Numbered from the stretch's first letter, positions 40,369-50,592 are shown. The stretch: 64,000 bases of DNA from Tessaracoccus defluvii (GCF_014489575.1 NZ_CP060789.1:62001-126000), one strand, 5' to 3'. Program-made: numbers and translations. The notes: generated by a model from the letters alone, not told the origin.

Positions 40369-41799
40369 ATGAGCGTCCCCAACGTCCTGGCCAACCGTTA
40401 CGCCTCCGCCCAGATGCGCGATATCTGGGCCCCCGAGGCCAAGATCGTCTCCGAACGCCGCCTGTGGCTCGCGGTGCTCCGCGCCCAGCGCGACCTCGGC
40501 GTCGACTTCGGCGGGGCCGACCCGGACCAGGTGATCGCCGCCTACGAGAAGGTGATCGACCAGGTCGACCTCGACTCGATCAACGCCCGCGAGCGCATCA
40601 CCCGCCACGACGTGAAGGCCCGCATCGAGGAGTTCAACGACCTCGCAGGCTTCGAGCACATCCACAAGGGCATGACCTCGCGCGACCTCACCGAGAACAT
40701 CGAGCAGCTGCAGGTCCTCGACTCGCTGCGCGTCGTCCGCATCCGGGTCGTCGCAGCGCTCGCCCAGCTCGCCCGCCTCGCCACCCAGTACGCGGACCAG
40801 CCGCTGACCGGCCGCTCCCACAACGTAGCCGCCCAGCTGACCACCCTCGGCAAGCGGTTCGCCACCGCCGCCGATGAACTGCTCGTGTCGCTCGCCCGCC
40901 TCGACGACCTCATCGGCCGTTACCCGGCCCGCGGCATCAAGGGGCCGGTCGGCACAGCCCAGGACATGCTCGACCTGCTCGGGGGCGACGCGGCGAAGCT
41001 GGCGGAACTCGAGCGGCGCATCGCCGAGGAACTCGGCTTCGCGCAGGTGCTGACCTCCACCGGCCAGGTGTACCCGCGTTCGCTCGACTACGACGTCGTC
41101 ACCGCGCTGGCCCAGGTGTCCGCCGCGCCGTCGAATGTCGCGACCACTATCCGCCTCATGGCCGGCATCGAGCTCGTCACCGAGGGGTTCAAGGAGGGGC
41201 AGGTCGGCTCGTCCGCGATGCCCCACAAGATGAACACCCGCTCCTGCGAGCGCGTCAACGGGCTCGCCGTCGTGGTGCGCGGCTACGTGTCGATGGTCGG
41301 CGAGCTCGCCGGAGACCAGTGGAACGAGGGCGACGTGTCCTGCTCGGTCGTGCGCCGCGTGGCCCTCCCTGACGCGTTCTTCGCCCTCGACGGCCTCTTC
41401 GAGACCTTCCTGACGGTGCTCGCCGACTTCGGCGCGTTCCCCGCCGTCATCGAGGCCGAACTCGATCGCTACCTGCCGTTCCTCACCACCACCAAGGTTC
41501 TGATGGCCGCTGTCCGCAAGGGCGTGGGCCGCGAGGAGGCGCACGAGGCGATCAAGGAGCACGCCGTCGCCGTCGCCCTGGACCTGCGCAAGGGCGCCCG
41601 CTGCAACGACCTGCTCGACCGGCTCGCCGCCGACGGGCGCCTGCGGCTCACCCGCGAGGAGTTGGGCGGCCTCGTCGTCTCCCCGCTGGAGCTCGCGGGA
41701 ACGGCACAGGATCAGGTGGCCCGGGTGGCGGCGCGCGTCGCCGACGTGGTCGCCTCCGACCCGGCCGCGGCCGCCTACACGCCCGGATCGGTGCTCTAG
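40369..41799 (+). CDS. purB: Adenylosuccinate lyase
   Basis: 476 residues. The fumarase/aspartase-superfamily signature GSSAMPHKMNTRSCERV is present near residue 285, with FEHIHKGMTSRDLTENIEQ (catalytic His region, in two parts) and PLTGRSHNVAAQ. It acts twice in purine synthesis: on SAICAR and on adenylosuccinate made by the purA product at 16 kb. The ATG at 40369 is chosen; an in-frame ATG 9 bp upstream is possible. It is followed after 15 bp by an unrelated gene. Confidence 0.96.
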   Translation: MSVPNVLANRYASAQMRDIWAPEAKIVSERRLWLAVLRAQRDLGVDFGGADPDQVIAAYEKVIDQVDLDSINARERITRHDVKARIEEFNDLAGFEHIHKGMTSRDLTENIEQLQVLDSLRVVRIRVVAALAQLARLATQYADQPLTGRSHNVAAQLTTLGKRFATAADELLVSLARLDDLIGRYPARGIKGPVGTAQDMLDLLGGDAAKLAELERRIAEELGFAQVLTSTGQVYPRSLDYDVVTALAQVSAAPSNVATTIRLMAGIELVTEGFKEGQVGSSAMPHKMNTRSCERVNGLAVVVRGYVSMVGELAGDQWNEGDVSCSVVRRVALPDAFFALDGLFETFLTVLADFGAFPAVIEAELDRYLPFLTTTKVLMAAVRKGVGREEAHEAIKEHAVAVALDLRKGARCNDLLDRLAADGRLRLTREELGGLVVSPLELAGTAQDQVARVAARVADVVASDPAAAAYTPGSVL

Positions 41800-41814
41800 C
41801 CCTACGGTTAGGCC

Positions 41815-43140
41815 ATGGCACAATCCATGGTCTTCAACCTCGACTCCGAGGTTCAACTGGCCAAGTGGCTGGAGCTGCACGCCGCCGCGCCTGACTTCTG
41901 GGCCGGTCCTTGCGGTGCACTGGACACTGTCCGCGGCGATGATCGCGCGGCCCAGCGGTGGTTTGGGGGAGTGCTGCGTACGGGTGTCCTATTTGCCCAA
42001 CAGCTCATCCTGACCGACGCGCAACTCCTGGATGGCGTCTTCTTCCAGAGCTTTACCGCACAGGGAACGCTGGAACTGCTCGGGATGCCGTTGTCCGAGC
42101 GGCCGGCCCTCCGGATCTATACCCGCGCGGCCACCATCGAGGAGTCGCTGCGCCGTTTCGCCACCACCGCTGACGGGCGTCGGCTCCGGTTTGTCATCTG
42201 GTCCTCGGTGCTGCCCTGCCTGCCCGAGGGAACCGACCCGGGATGCGCCTTCAGGGCACTCGAGGGGCGACCTGCCGACCGTGTGGCAGACGCCCCAGCG
42301 GGCACGGTCGCCCACGAGATTGCAGCCCTCCTGGAGGAGGGGCTCGGCCTCACGCGGGGCACTCTCCGAGGCCTGGCGGCAGCTTGGCAGTCGTGGATCG
42401 ACGCGGACGTGGCGGGACTCGTCGAGACGGCCCCCTTGGAGTTGCCCGACCGAGCCCTATTTGAGTCGCGCATGCGCAGGCATCTGTCCAGCGAGGGGGT
42501 CGGCCTACCTCACGACACGCTTCGTCCCATCCACGAGCAGCCGGATCGCTCTCATGCCAGGACAGCCATCGACGATCTGGAAGTCGACAGTGAGCAGAAG
42601 CGTCGACTGCACGTCGCTTACGCCGACGCGTACTCGCTCGCGTTGTCCGAGTCCTGTGGGGCGGATGTCTGGCTGAAGATCGACGCGGCCGACACCGACG
42701 GAGGGGACACGTCCGGGGGCCCACTCCGCGCCGGGCAACTGGCACTGGCGGGTGCTGCGACGGTGCAGCTGGGTGACATGACGCCCGCGCGGTTTCAGAC
42801 GTTGCGGTACGAGGCAAGGGATGCCATCGCAGCCTGGCAGGAGCGGGCTGACCCCGTCGCAACCAGGGAGATTGCCTACCAAGTTCGAGTTGCCTCCGAG
42901 CGCGGCGATGTCAGGTCCCAGCGCCAGGCCGTCCGCGCCAGGGCCCTGATGGTCGCGGGACTGGCGCTGGTGGCGTTCGTGCTGGACCTCGTCCCGGAAC
43001 TGGACGGTCGCTGGACCGTACTCTCTCTGGGGGCTGCACTGCTGGTGGGTGTGCTTCCCGAGGCGGTGGCAAGCTGGCGCGACTACCGGAATCTCGGAGA
43101 CGGCAGACTGTCGTCCGTGATCAAGCTGACGAAGGGGTGA
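41815..43140 (+). CDS. Unknown 441-residue protein with two C-terminal membrane spans
   Basis: I do not recognise this family. The first ~370 residues look soluble and mixed alpha/beta, with a run of acidic and aromatic segments (FNLDSEVQLAKWLELHAAAP; ELLGMPLSERPALRIYTRAA) but no nucleotide-binding or catalytic motif that I can name. Two hydrophobic spans follow (about 378-396 and 403-420: ALMVAGLALVAFVLDLV and WTVLSLGAALLVGVLPEAV), then a short tail. The soluble part would face the cytoplasm if the tail hairpin inserts. Its stop overlaps the start of the NUDIX gene (TGATG), so the two are probably made together. Third-position A/T content is higher than in purB. Confidence 0.75.
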   Translation: MAQSMVFNLDSEVQLAKWLELHAAAPDFWAGPCGALDTVRGDDRAAQRWFGGVLRTGVLFAQQLILTDAQLLDGVFFQSFTAQGTLELLGMPLSERPALRIYTRAATIEESLRRFATTADGRRLRFVIWSSVLPCLPEGTDPGCAFRALEGRPADRVADAPAGTVAHEIAALLEEGLGLTRGTLRGLAAAWQSWIDADVAGLVETAPLELPDRALFESRMRRHLSSEGVGLPHDTLRPIHEQPDRSHARTAIDDLEVDSEQKRRLHVAYADAYSLALSESCGADVWLKIDAADTDGGDTSGGPLRAGQLALAGAATVQLGDMTPARFQTLRYEARDAIAAWQERADPVATREIAYQVRVASERGDVRSQRQAVRARALMVAGLALVAFVLDLVPELDGRWTVLSLGAALLVGVLPEAVASWRDYRNLGDGRLSSVIKLTKG

Positions 43141-43696
43141 TGAGGGTGACCAGCCAAGGACCGGGGGAGATCGTGAGTGAGACCCTCTACCGCGACGAGT
43201 CGACTCCGTGGCTGAGTGTCTACTCCGACGAAGTGACAGCGCCCAACGGCGCACGTTTCCGTACCCGCCACGTCGAGGTGATGGGCGGACAACCGGGTGC
43301 AGTCTGCATCGCACTCCAGCGGGATCGGGTGCTCATGGCCGACCTGTGGCGTCCGGCGATCGGAGGGGCCCTCAGCTTCGAGTTCCCTCGGGGATGGGTG
43401 AGCCTGGGGAGACGATCATCCAGACAGCGCTGCGTGAACTCCACGAGGAAACCGGTGTCGACGACGTCGTCTCCGCGCGTGAGGTGGGGGTGTTCCACGC
43501 GGACACGGGCCTCCTCAGTAACCTGATAGGCGTTGTCGAGATCATCGTCGCCGAGGATCGTCTCGTTGTGGGGCCCGAGCTTCAGAGCGCCAGGTGGACC
43601 CCGGTTGCGGTGCTGGACGCCGCCGTGGCCGCAGGACAGATCCGTGACGGCATCACCCTCGCGGCATGGGCTCTGTGGACGTCGGCCCGTCGCTGA
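43140..43696 (+). CDS. NUDIX hydrolase (one frameshift)
   Basis: About 185 residues after repair of a one-base loss in the G run near 43398 (EFPRG continues MGEPGETIIQTA). The NUDIX box is complete: G-x5-E-x7-RELHEETGV. The upstream part (VYSDEVTAPNGARFRTRHVEV and VLMADLWRPAIGGALSFEFPRG) is that of the ADP-ribose pyrophosphatase subgroup. It would hydrolyse a nucleoside diphosphate linked to another group. The ATG at 43140 shares the final A of the preceding stop. The 129-bp gap that follows, up to pntA, carries no further gene that I can see. Confidence 0.87.
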
Positions 43697-43825
43697 TCAC
43701 TCCCATGTCGGTGCCCGTCGGGTAACGGTGCGAGACGTCTGTTCCGGACCGCTAGCGCATCCTCAGCCGGGCCCGACCCCGCCCCCGGTTAACGATTCGG
43801 GCGGAGACTCGATACGGTGCATCGC

Positions 43826-45364
43826 ATGCGGATAGGCATCCCCGAAGAAGTGGCGTCAGGCGAGAACCGTGTCGCCGCGACCCCCAGGACAGTGACCCAG
43901 TTGGTCGGTCTCGGCTACGACGTTCTCGTCCAGGCCGGAGCAGGTGATCGGGCCGCGTTGCCCGATGCCGGCTACCTCGAGGCCGGCGCGACGACGGGCA
44001 GCGCGGTCGACGCCTGGGGCGCCGACATCGTCCTGACGGTCAACGCCCCGACCGACGAGCAGATCGCGCTGATGCGGCCGGGCGCCGTCCTGATCGGCTT
44101 CCTGTTCCCCCGCCAGGACGAGACGCTCACGCAGCGGCTCGCCGCCCGCGGGGTGACGGCGCTGAGCATGGACATGGTGCCGCGCACCAGCCGCGCGCAG
44201 GCCCTGGACGCGCTCAGCTCCATGGCCAACATCTCCGGCTACCGCGCCGTCGTCGAGGCCGCGCACGCCTTCGGCCGCTTCTTCACCGGGCAGGTCACCG
44301 CGGCGGGCAAGGTGCCTCCGGCGAAGGTGCTCGTCGCAGGAACCGGCGTCGCCGGCCTCGCCGCGATCGGCGCCGCCAACTCGCTCGGCGCGATCGTCCG
44401 GGCCACCGACGTCCGCCCCGAGACCGCGGAGCAGGTCGAGTCGATGGGCGCCACGTTCCTCCACGTCGGCACCGCCGACCAGGGCGTCAGCTCAGACGGC
44501 TACGCCAAGGAGGTCGGCGCCGACTATGCGCAGAAGGCCGCAGAGCTCTACGCCGAGCAGGCCGCCGACGTCGACATCATCGTCACCACGGCCGCCATCC
44601 CCGGCCGACCGTCGCCCAAGCTGATCACCGCCGACATGGTCTCCACCATGCGCCCGGGGTCCGTCATCGTCGACCTCGCCGCGCAGGGCGGCGGCAACTG
44701 CGAACTCACCCACCCCGGCGAGAGCTACGTCACCGACAACGGCGTGACGATCATCGGCTGGACCGATCTGGCCAGCCGCCTGCCCGGGCAGTCGTCGCAG
44801 CTGTACGGCACCAACCTCGTCAATGCGCTGACGCTGATGACGCCGGAGAAGGACGGCGAGCTCGTCATCGACTTCGACGACGAGGTTGTGCGCACCATGA
44901 CCACCGTCCGCGACGGCGAGATCACCTTCCCGCCGCCGCCGATCGAGGTGTCGGCGATGCCGGCCGCGAAGCCGGCCGAGGTGGCTGTCGTCGAGCCTCC
45001 GGCCCCGAAGGAGCCGCGCCCCTGGTGGCACCAGGTCGTGCTGGTCGGGGCAGGATCCCTCGCCCTCATCGCGACGCTGACGTTCTCGCCGTCGTCGTTC
45101 GTCGGCCTGTTCGCGATCTTCACGCTCGCCTGCGTCGTCGGGTACTACGTGGTGTGGAACGTGTCGCACGCACTCCACACCCCGCTCATGAGCGTGACGA
45201 ACGCCATCAGCGGCATCATCATCGTCGGCGCCATGACGCAGATGGCCAGCGACGACTGGGTGGTGCGGATCATCGCCTTCATCGCCGTCCTCCTCGCCTC
45301 CATCAACGTGTTCGGCGGATTCGCCGTCACGCACCGGATGCTCGCCATGTTCAGGAAGGCCTGA
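43826..45364 (+). CDS. pntA: NAD(P) transhydrogenase alpha subunit
   Basis: 512 residues, equal in size to E. coli PntA. Domain I (NAD binding) begins [20 protein letters not shown] and contains [27 protein letters not shown] and the mobile loop follow. After a Pro/Ala-rich linker (about 375-400) come about four membrane spans of domain II. The complex couples proton entry to hydride transfer from NADH to NADP+. An in-frame GTG at 43817 is an alternative start. pntB begins 4 bp after the stop. Confidence 0.95.
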   Translation: MRIGIPEEVASGENRVAATPRTVTQLVGLGYDVLVQAGAGDRAALPDAGYLEAGATTGSAVDAWGADIVLTVNAPTDEQIALMRPGAVLIGFLFPRQDETLTQRLAARGVTALSMDMVPRTSRAQALDALSSMANISGYRAVVEAAHAFGRFFTGQVTAAGKVPPAKVLVAGTGVAGLAAIGAANSLGAIVRATDVRPETAEQVESMGATFLHVGTADQGVSSDGYAKEVGADYAQKAAELYAEQAADVDIIVTTAAIPGRPSPKLITADMVSTMRPGSVIVDLAAQGGGNCELTHPGESYVTDNGVTIIGWTDLASRLPGQSSQLYGTNLVNALTLMTPEKDGELVIDFDDEVVRTMTTVRDGEITFPPPPIEVSAMPAAKPAEVAVVEPPAPKEPRPWWHQVVLVGAGSLALIATLTFSPSSFVGLFAIFTLACVVGYYVVWNVSHALHTPLMSVTNAISGIIIVGAMTQMASDDWVVRIIAFIAVLLASINVFGGFAVTHRMLAMFRKA

Positions 45365-45368
45365 CGCC

Positions 45369-46772
45369 ATGCTGTCGAACTTCATTGACGCCACGTACAT
45401 TGCGGCGGGCCTCATGTTCATCCTGGCTCTGGCCGGACTGTCGAAGCACGAGACAGCCCGCAAGGGCAACGTCTACGGGATCATGGGCATGGTCTTCGCC
45501 GTCGTGGCGACGAACTTCGCCATCGCCTACCGCGACTACGCGAACCACAACCTGCAGTGGGACGCGGCGATCATGCTCTACGCCGCGCTCGCCATCGGCG
45601 GCGCCATCGGCATCTGGCGGGCACGCAAGGTGGAGATGACGGGGATGCCCGAACTCATCGCCCTCCTGCACAGCTTCGTCGGCGCGGCCGCCGTCCTCGT
45701 GGGCTACAACGTCCACCTCGGCAACCCCAACGTCGACGCTCTGCACTCCATCGAGGTGTACCTCGGTGTGTTCATCGGCGCCGTCACGTTCACCGGCTCG
45801 CTGGTCGCCTGGGGCAAGCTCAACGGGCGCATCAACTCCAAGCCGCTCACGCTGCCCGGTCGGCACTGGATGAACCTCGCCATCGTCGTCGCCCTCGCGC
45901 TGATCGGCTGGTGGTACCTCGCCACGGGGTCGATCATCCCGCTGATCATCGCCACGGTGCTGTCGCTGCTTCTCGGCGCCCACCTCGTCGCGGCCATCGG
46001 TGGCGCCGACATGCCGGTGGTCGTGTCCATGCTGAACTCCTACTCCGGCTGGGCCGCGGCCGCGTCCGGCTTCATGCTCGACATGACGATCCTCGCGATC
46101 ACCGGCGCCCTCGTCGGTGCCTCCGGCGCCATCCTGAGCTTCATCATGTGCCGAGCCATGAACCGGTCGTTCATCTCCGTCATCCTCGGCGGCTTCGGCG
46201 ACGATGTCTCAGCCGGCCCGGATCGCGAGTACGGGGAGCACAGGGAGGCCTCGCCTGCCGACGTTGCGACGCTGCTCGATTCCGCGGGCTCGGTCATGAT
46301 CGTGCCCGGCTACGGCATGGCCGTCGCGCAGGCCCAGTACGCCGTCGCCGAACTCACCGAACGGCTGCGGGCGAAGGGAACGAAGGTCAGCTTCGGCATC
46401 CACCCGGTCGCCGGCCGCCTGCCAGGACACATGAACGTGCTGCTGGCCGAGGCGAAGGTGCCCTACGACATCGTGTTCGAGATGGACGAGATCAACGACG
46501 ACCTGGCCGACACCGATGTGGTGCTGGTCATCGGCGCCAACGACACCGTCAACCCTGCCGCCATGGAGCCCGGCTCGCCGATCTCCGGCATGCCGGTGCT
46601 GCGCGTGTGGGAGGCGGGCACCGTCGTCGTGTTCAAGCGGTCGATGAGCGCCGGCTACGCCGGGGTGCAGAACCCGCTGTTCTTCAACGAGAACTCGGTC
46701 ATGTGCTTCGGTGACGCGAAGGCGACGGCGCAGGAGATTGTCGCGGCGCTGCCCGCGAAGGTCAACGCCTGA
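45369..46772 (+). CDS. pntB: NAD(P) transhydrogenase beta subunit
   Basis: 467 residues. About nine membrane spans come first (with the proton-path region [21 protein letters not shown]), then domain III for NADP(H): [41 protein letters not shown] in two parts, [14 protein letters not shown] and AGVQNPLFF. It pairs with pntA as the NADPH-producing transhydrogenase of the membrane. Its stop codon is directly adjacent to the stop of gluD on the other strand, inside a perfect palindrome. Confidence 0.95.
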   Translation: MLSNFIDATYIAAGLMFILALAGLSKHETARKGNVYGIMGMVFAVVATNFAIAYRDYANHNLQWDAAIMLYAALAIGGAIGIWRARKVEMTGMPELIALLHSFVGAAAVLVGYNVHLGNPNVDALHSIEVYLGVFIGAVTFTGSLVAWGKLNGRINSKPLTLPGRHWMNLAIVVALALIGWWYLATGSIIPLIIATVLSLLLGAHLVAAIGGADMPVVVSMLNSYSGWAAAASGFMLDMTILAITGALVGASGAILSFIMCRAMNRSFISVILGGFGDDVSAGPDREYGEHREASPADVATLLDSAGSVMIVPGYGMAVAQAQYAVAELTERLRAKGTKVSFGIHPVAGRLPGHMNVLLAEAKVPYDIVFEMDEINDDLADTDVVLVIGANDTVNPAAMEPGSPISGMPVLRVWEAGTVVVFKRSMSAGYAGVQNPLFFNENSVMCFGDAKATAQEIVAALPAKVNA

Positions 46773-46779
46773 TCAGGCG
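46766..46779. other. Perfect 14-bp palindrome holding both convergent stop codons
   Basis: CGCCTGATCAGGCG contains the pntB TGA and, on the other strand, the gluD TGA with no base between them. There is no intergenic space for a normal terminator. I can see no other hairpin at the junction. Confidence 0.8.
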
Positions 46780-47666
46780 CCGTCGGGGGCCTGCATGGTG
46801 CTGGTGTTCTGCGTCATGAGCGCAGCCTGCGCCTTGGGCCCCGTCCGCCTGGCAAGCCAGCGGGCGGCGGTCGACAAACTCATGTTCACCACGAGGTAGA
46901 CGGCCCACACGATCAGGAACAGCGAGAACGAGTACGTCGTCGACCCGTAGTAGTCGCGCATCTGCTGCGAGATCCGCAGGATCTCGGGGTAGGCGACGAC
47001 GTAGGCGAGCGACGTGTCCTTCAGCAGGACGACGAGTTGGGCCAGGATGATCGGCAGCATCTGGCGGAAGGCCTGCGGGAACTCGATCCGCAGCCGGGTG
47101 CTCAGTTCGGTGAGGCCCAAAGACAGGCCTGCCTCGCGCTGACCGCGGGGAAGGGCGGCGATGCCGGCGCGCAGGGCCTCACCAATGATCGCGCCGTTGT
47201 AGACGGTCAGAGCCAAGACGACCGCCCAGTAGCCGCTCGTGGCGAGCGCCAGCATGATGAACAGCATCATCAGAAGCACGGGCATGCCGCGGAAGAACTC
47301 GAGCACGATGGCGGCGGGCACCCGAATCCACTTCGACCGCGCCGAGCGGGCGAAGCAGAGCAGGACGCCGGCGATGATGGACAGCACGGCGGCCAGCCCG
47401 GCCGCGCGGAGCGTCCCCATGAGGAGGCCGCGGATCAGCAGCCCCTCCCAGACGCGCGGGTCGTTGACGAAGATGTCCCAGCGGGACGGGTCCCACAGGC
47501 CGGTCAGGACGGCGCCGTTGACGGTGACGCGGGGCTGGCCGAGCCGCCAGATCAGCCAGACCACGGCGGCGGTGATGACCACGCCGAGCACGATGGAGGT
47601 GACGAGGGAGAGTCGGCGGGCCCTCGGGCCGGGGGCGTCGTAGAGGACGCTCGGTGTCGCGCTCAT
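46773..47666 (-). CDS. gluD: Glutamate-type amino-acid ABC transporter permease, GluD-like
   Basis: 297 residues, with a long N-terminal stretch before the His/Glu/Gln-type permease domain. The EAA region reads LPRGQREAGLSLGLTELSTRLRIEFPQA, given here as parts around residue 190; GMPVLLMMLFIM and LLKDTSLAYVVAYPEIL are also typical. It forms the channel with GluC, whose stop overlaps this ATG by 4 bp. Assignment to glutamate follows the gluABCD order and length pattern known from corynebacteria, not direct evidence. Confidence 0.88.
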   Translation of the reverse strand: MSATPSVLYDAPGPRARRLSLVTSIVLGVVITAAVVWLIWRLGQPRVTVNGAVLTGLWDPSRWDIFVNDPRVWEGLLIRGLLMGTLRAAGLAAVLSIIAGVLLCFARSARSKWIRVPAAIVLEFFRGMPVLLMMLFIMLALATSGYWAVVLALTVYNGAIIGEALRAGIAALPRGQREAGLSLGLTELSTRLRIEFPQAFRQMLPIILAQLVVLLKDTSLAYVVAYPEILRISQQMRDYYGSTTYSFSLFLIVWAVYLVVNMSLSTAARWLARRTGPKAQAALMTQNTSTMQAPDGA

Positions 47667-48310
47667 CGCTGCACCGCCACCTTCCGCTCGATCCAGTCGG
47701 CCATCCGGCCGAGCGGGATGGTGATGACCAGGTAGCAGAGAGCCACGCCGATCAGGATCGGGATGACGGCGTTGCCGTGCTGGTTGGTCAGCGTCTTCGA
47801 GACGGCGAACAGTTCGACGACGTAGAAGCCGCCGGCCACCGACGTGTTCTTCGTCAGGGCGATGAACACGTTGATCAGCGGCGGGATGACCATGCGGACG
47901 GCCTGCGGCATGATCACCGAGGAGACGGTCTGCCCGAATGTCAGTCCGACGGACCGGGCCGCCTCGGCCTGCCCCACCGGTACGCCGTTGATACCGGAGC
48001 GCACCGCCTCGGCGACGAACGCCGACGTGTAGAGGGCCAGCGCCAGGTAGGCGGCGACCTTGAAGTCGATGCCCAGCTGGAGTGCGGGCAGGACGATCGC
48101 GAGGAAGAAGAACACCAGCGTCAGCGGTGTGTTGCGCATCAGCTCGGTGTACCCGGTCGCCAGCCAACGCAGGCTGGCAATCGGGGAGATACGGAGGAAC
48201 GCCACGACGACCCCGAGAAGGAGGGCGCCGAGGCCGCCGATGGCCAGCAGCTCCAGCGTGACGCTGAAGCCTTCCCAGTAGGAGTCGAGGCTGGACAGGA
48301 CGGCCTCCAT
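47663..48310 (-). CDS. gluC: Glutamate-type amino-acid ABC transporter permease, GluC-like
   Basis: 215 residues, five or so membrane spans. Family motifs are TELMRNTPLTLVFFFLAI, TSAFVAEAVRSGINGVPVGQAEAARSVGL in two parts, and LTKNTSVAGGFYVVEL. It lies between gluB (41 bp upstream) and gluD (4-bp overlap). Together the two permeases make the membrane pore of the importer. Confidence 0.9.
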   Translation of the reverse strand: MEAVLSSLDSYWEGFSVTLELLAIGGLGALLLGVVVAFLRISPIASLRWLATGYTELMRNTPLTLVFFFLAIVLPALQLGIDFKVAAYLALALYTSAFVAEAVRSGINGVPVGQAEAARSVGLTFGQTVSSVIMPQAVRMVIPPLINVFIALTKNTSVAGGFYVVELFAVSKTLTNQHGNAVIPILIGVALCYLVITIPLGRMADWIERKVAVQR

Positions 48311-48351
48311 GGGCTCCCTCCTCTCAGGTCAGTCGTTGTCTGCGGGTGTCG

Positions 48352-49200
48352 TCAGTTGGTGTAGCGGTCGACGGTCGGCGGCGCCGGCGTCGGCAGGACC
48401 TTGCCTGCGGTGTTCTCCCAGGCCTTCGCCCACGAGCCGTCCTTGAACGAGGCCTCGAGGGTGTCGTTGATGAAGTTCCGGAAGTCGTCGTCACCCTTCT
48501 TGAGGCCGATGCCGTAGGGCTCCTCGGTGAAGGTGTAGTCGACCACCTCGAACTCGTCGCCGTTCTGGTCGACGAGGCCGGCCAGGATCACGTTGTCGGT
48601 GGTCAGGGCCTGTGCGTCGCCGGTGCGGATGGGCTCCAGGCAGTCGGAGTACTTGTCGACGGTGATGACCTTGTCGGTGAACTCCTTGATGTTCTTCTCG
48701 GAGGTGGAGCCCGTGACGGTGCAGATGGTGTTGTCGCCGATGGTGTCGGTCGAGGTGATGCCCGCCGGGTTGCCCTTCGGCACCAGGAACGACTGGCCGG
48801 CGATGTAGTAGGGGCCGGCGAAGTCGATGACTTCCTTGCGCTTGTCGTTGATGGTGTAGGTGGCGACGACGATGTCCACCTGCCCGTTCTGGATGAACGG
48901 CTCACGGTTCTGGGAGACGGTCTCCACCCAGTTGATCTTGTCGGCCGGGATGCCGAGCTTGTCTGCGATCAGCTTGCCGATCTCGACGTCGAAGCCTTCG
49001 GGCTTGCCGTCCGGGCCGGCGAGGCCGAACAGCGGCTGGTCGAACTTGGTGCCGATGGTGATCTTCTGGGCCGAGTTGAGCTTGGCCATGGTCGATCCCT
49101 CAGGGAAGTCGCCTGAGGCCCCGCCACCGCCGCTACAGGCGGTGAGGACGACGGCGGTGAGGAGTGCGGTGGCTGAGGCCGCCAGTTTGGTGAGCTTCAT
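48352..49200 (-). CDS. gluB: Glutamate-type ABC transporter binding lipoprotein, GluB-like
   Basis: 282 residues. The signal MKLTKLAASATALLTAVVL ends in TACSGGGG, a lipobox. The family 3 solute-binding domain follows: LFGLAGPDGKPEGFDVEIGKLIA in two parts, NREPFIQNGQVDIVVATYTI, and the arginine and aspartate regions that clamp the amino-acid backbone. It lies between the ATPase gene (21 bp upstream) and the permeases. It captures the amino acid outside the membrane. Confidence 0.92.
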   Translation of the reverse strand: MKLTKLAASATALLTAVVLTACSGGGGASGDFPEGSTMAKLNSAQKITIGTKFDQPLFGLAGPDGKPEGFDVEIGKLIADKLGIPADKINWVETVSQNREPFIQNGQVDIVVATYTINDKRKEVIDFAGPYYIAGQSFLVPKGNPAGITSTDTIGDNTICTVTGSTSEKNIKEFTDKVITVDKYSDCLEPIRTGDAQALTTDNVILAGLVDQNGDEFEVVDYTFTEEPYGIGLKKGDDDFRNFINDTLEASFKDGSWAKAWENTAGKVLPTPAPPTVDRYTN

Positions 49201-49221
49201 GGTGGTCTGCTTTCTCGTGGT

Positions 49222-49974
49222 TCAGGAGAGGATCTTGGACAGGAAATCCTGGGCCCGGTGGGACTGCGGATTGGTGAAGAACTCGTCGGGCGAGGCCTGC
49301 TCGACGATGGCGCCGTCGGCCATGAAGACGACGCGGTCGGCCGCCTTCCTGGCGAAACCCATCTCGTGGGTGACGACGACCATCGTCATGCCGGACTTCG
49401 CGAGCTCGACCATGACGTCGAGCACCTCGTTGATCATCTCCGGATCGAGCGCCGAGGTCGGCTCGTCGAGGAGGATGAGCTTGGGGTCCATCGCCAGGGA
49501 CCTGGCGATGGCGACGCGCTGCTGCTGGCCGCCCGAGAGTTGGGCGGGCAGCTTCTTCGCGTGATCCTGGACGCCCACGCGGGTGAGCAGTTCCATGGCG
49601 CGTGCCTCGGCCGTCTTCTTGTCCATCTTGCGGACCTTGATCGGGGCGAGGGTGACGTTCTCGAGGACCGTCTTGTGGGCGAACAGGTTGAAGGCCTGGA
49701 ACACCATGCCGACGTCGCTGCGGAGCTGGGCCAGCGCCCGGCCCTCCTCGGGCAGCTTCTGGCCGTCGATCAGGATCTCGCCGGAGTTGATGGTCTCGAG
49801 GCGATTGATCGAACGGCACAGCGTCGACTTGCCGGACCCGGAGGGTCCGATGACGATGACAACCTCGCCACGCTGGACGTCGAGGTCGATGTCCTTGAGT
49901 ACGTGGTGTTCACCGAAGTACTTGTTGACGCCACGGATCTCAACGAGAGGGCGTTCGGTGGGGGTGTTCGTCAT
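49222..49974 (-). CDS. gluA: Glutamate-type ABC transporter ATPase, GluA-like
   Basis: 250 residues with all ABC motifs: Walker A IGPSGSGKSTLCRSI (near 42-56), Q-loop VFQAFNLFAHKT, signature LSGGQQQRVAIARSL, Walker B LILLDEPTSALDPE and the H-loop VVVTHEMGFA. It powers the GluBCD importer and is the first gene of the operon. The 210-bp gap upstream to the TadE-like gene must hold its promoter; I see no clear operator. Confidence 0.94.
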   Translation of the reverse strand: MTNTPTERPLVEIRGVNKYFGEHHVLKDIDLDVQRGEVVIVIGPSGSGKSTLCRSINRLETINSGEILIDGQKLPEEGRALAQLRSDVGMVFQAFNLFAHKTVLENVTLAPIKVRKMDKKTAEARAMELLTRVGVQDHAKKLPAQLSGGQQQRVAIARSLAMDPKLILLDEPTSALDPEMINEVLDVMVELAKSGMTMVVVTHEMGFARKAADRVVFMADGAIVEQASPDEFFTNPQSHRAQDFLSKILS

Positions 49975-50184
49975 GTCGAGACATTACAACGAAGTCGTGT
50001 GTCAGCGAGGGAAAGTCCCGTAACAATCCTGTATCGGGCTTGTCAGAGCCGAACAGATCGTTGTCCAATGCGGCTCCCACTGTAGGTTTCTCCCAATCGG
50101 GCCGGTCGTCCACAGATATCGCGTTCCTGTTCCGCGGCCGCGATTCGCTTGCTTGAATGGCATTTTCCGGGGGAGGTGAGGCGC

Positions 50185-50592
50185 ATGCGACGTCGCGGTC
50201 AGCGCGGCCAGGTGCTGTCCGTCTGGGTGGCCGCTGCCATGCCCGCCTTCATCCTCGCGGTCGGGCTAGGTGTCGATCTGTCCGGACACACCGTCGCGGA
50301 GCAGGCAGCGCGGGAGGTGGCCGCACAGGCGGCGCGGACAGGTGCGCAGCAGGTCGTCCTCACCTCTGACGGGGCCTCCCTGGACCGGACCGCCGCCCGA
50401 CGCGCAGCCGCGACCCAGGCGGAGTCCGTGGGGTATTCGGCGACGGTGGCCGTTGCGGGTAACGAGGTCACCGTCGAGGTCCGGGGGAGTTACACGACGG
50501 TGCTGCTGGGACTGATCGGGGTCCATGAACTGACGGTCGAGGGATCGGGCTCTGCGCGAGCGGTCCGTGTGGTCGACGGCGCGGAGTCGTAG
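50185..50592 (+). CDS. TadE/TadG-like pilus-assembly orphan
   Basis: 135 residues. It starts RRRGQRGQVLSVWVAAAMPAFILAVGLGVDLSGH, in one hydrophobic span after basic residues, followed by EQAAREVAAQAARTGAQQ and a small beta-rich domain ending in GLIGVHELTVEGSGSA. This is the pattern of TadE/TadG-type pseudopilins of the Flp/Tad secretion apparatus. GGGGGAGGTGAG precedes the ATG at 50185. No other tad gene is in the window, so it may be the end of a lost or rearranged tad cluster or act alone. Confidence 0.6.
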   Translation: MRRRGQRGQVLSVWVAAAMPAFILAVGLGVDLSGHTVAEQAAREVAAQAARTGAQQVVLTSDGASLDRTAARRAAATQAESVGYSATVAVAGNEVTVEVRGSYTTVLLGLIGVHELTVEGSGSARAVRVVDGAES

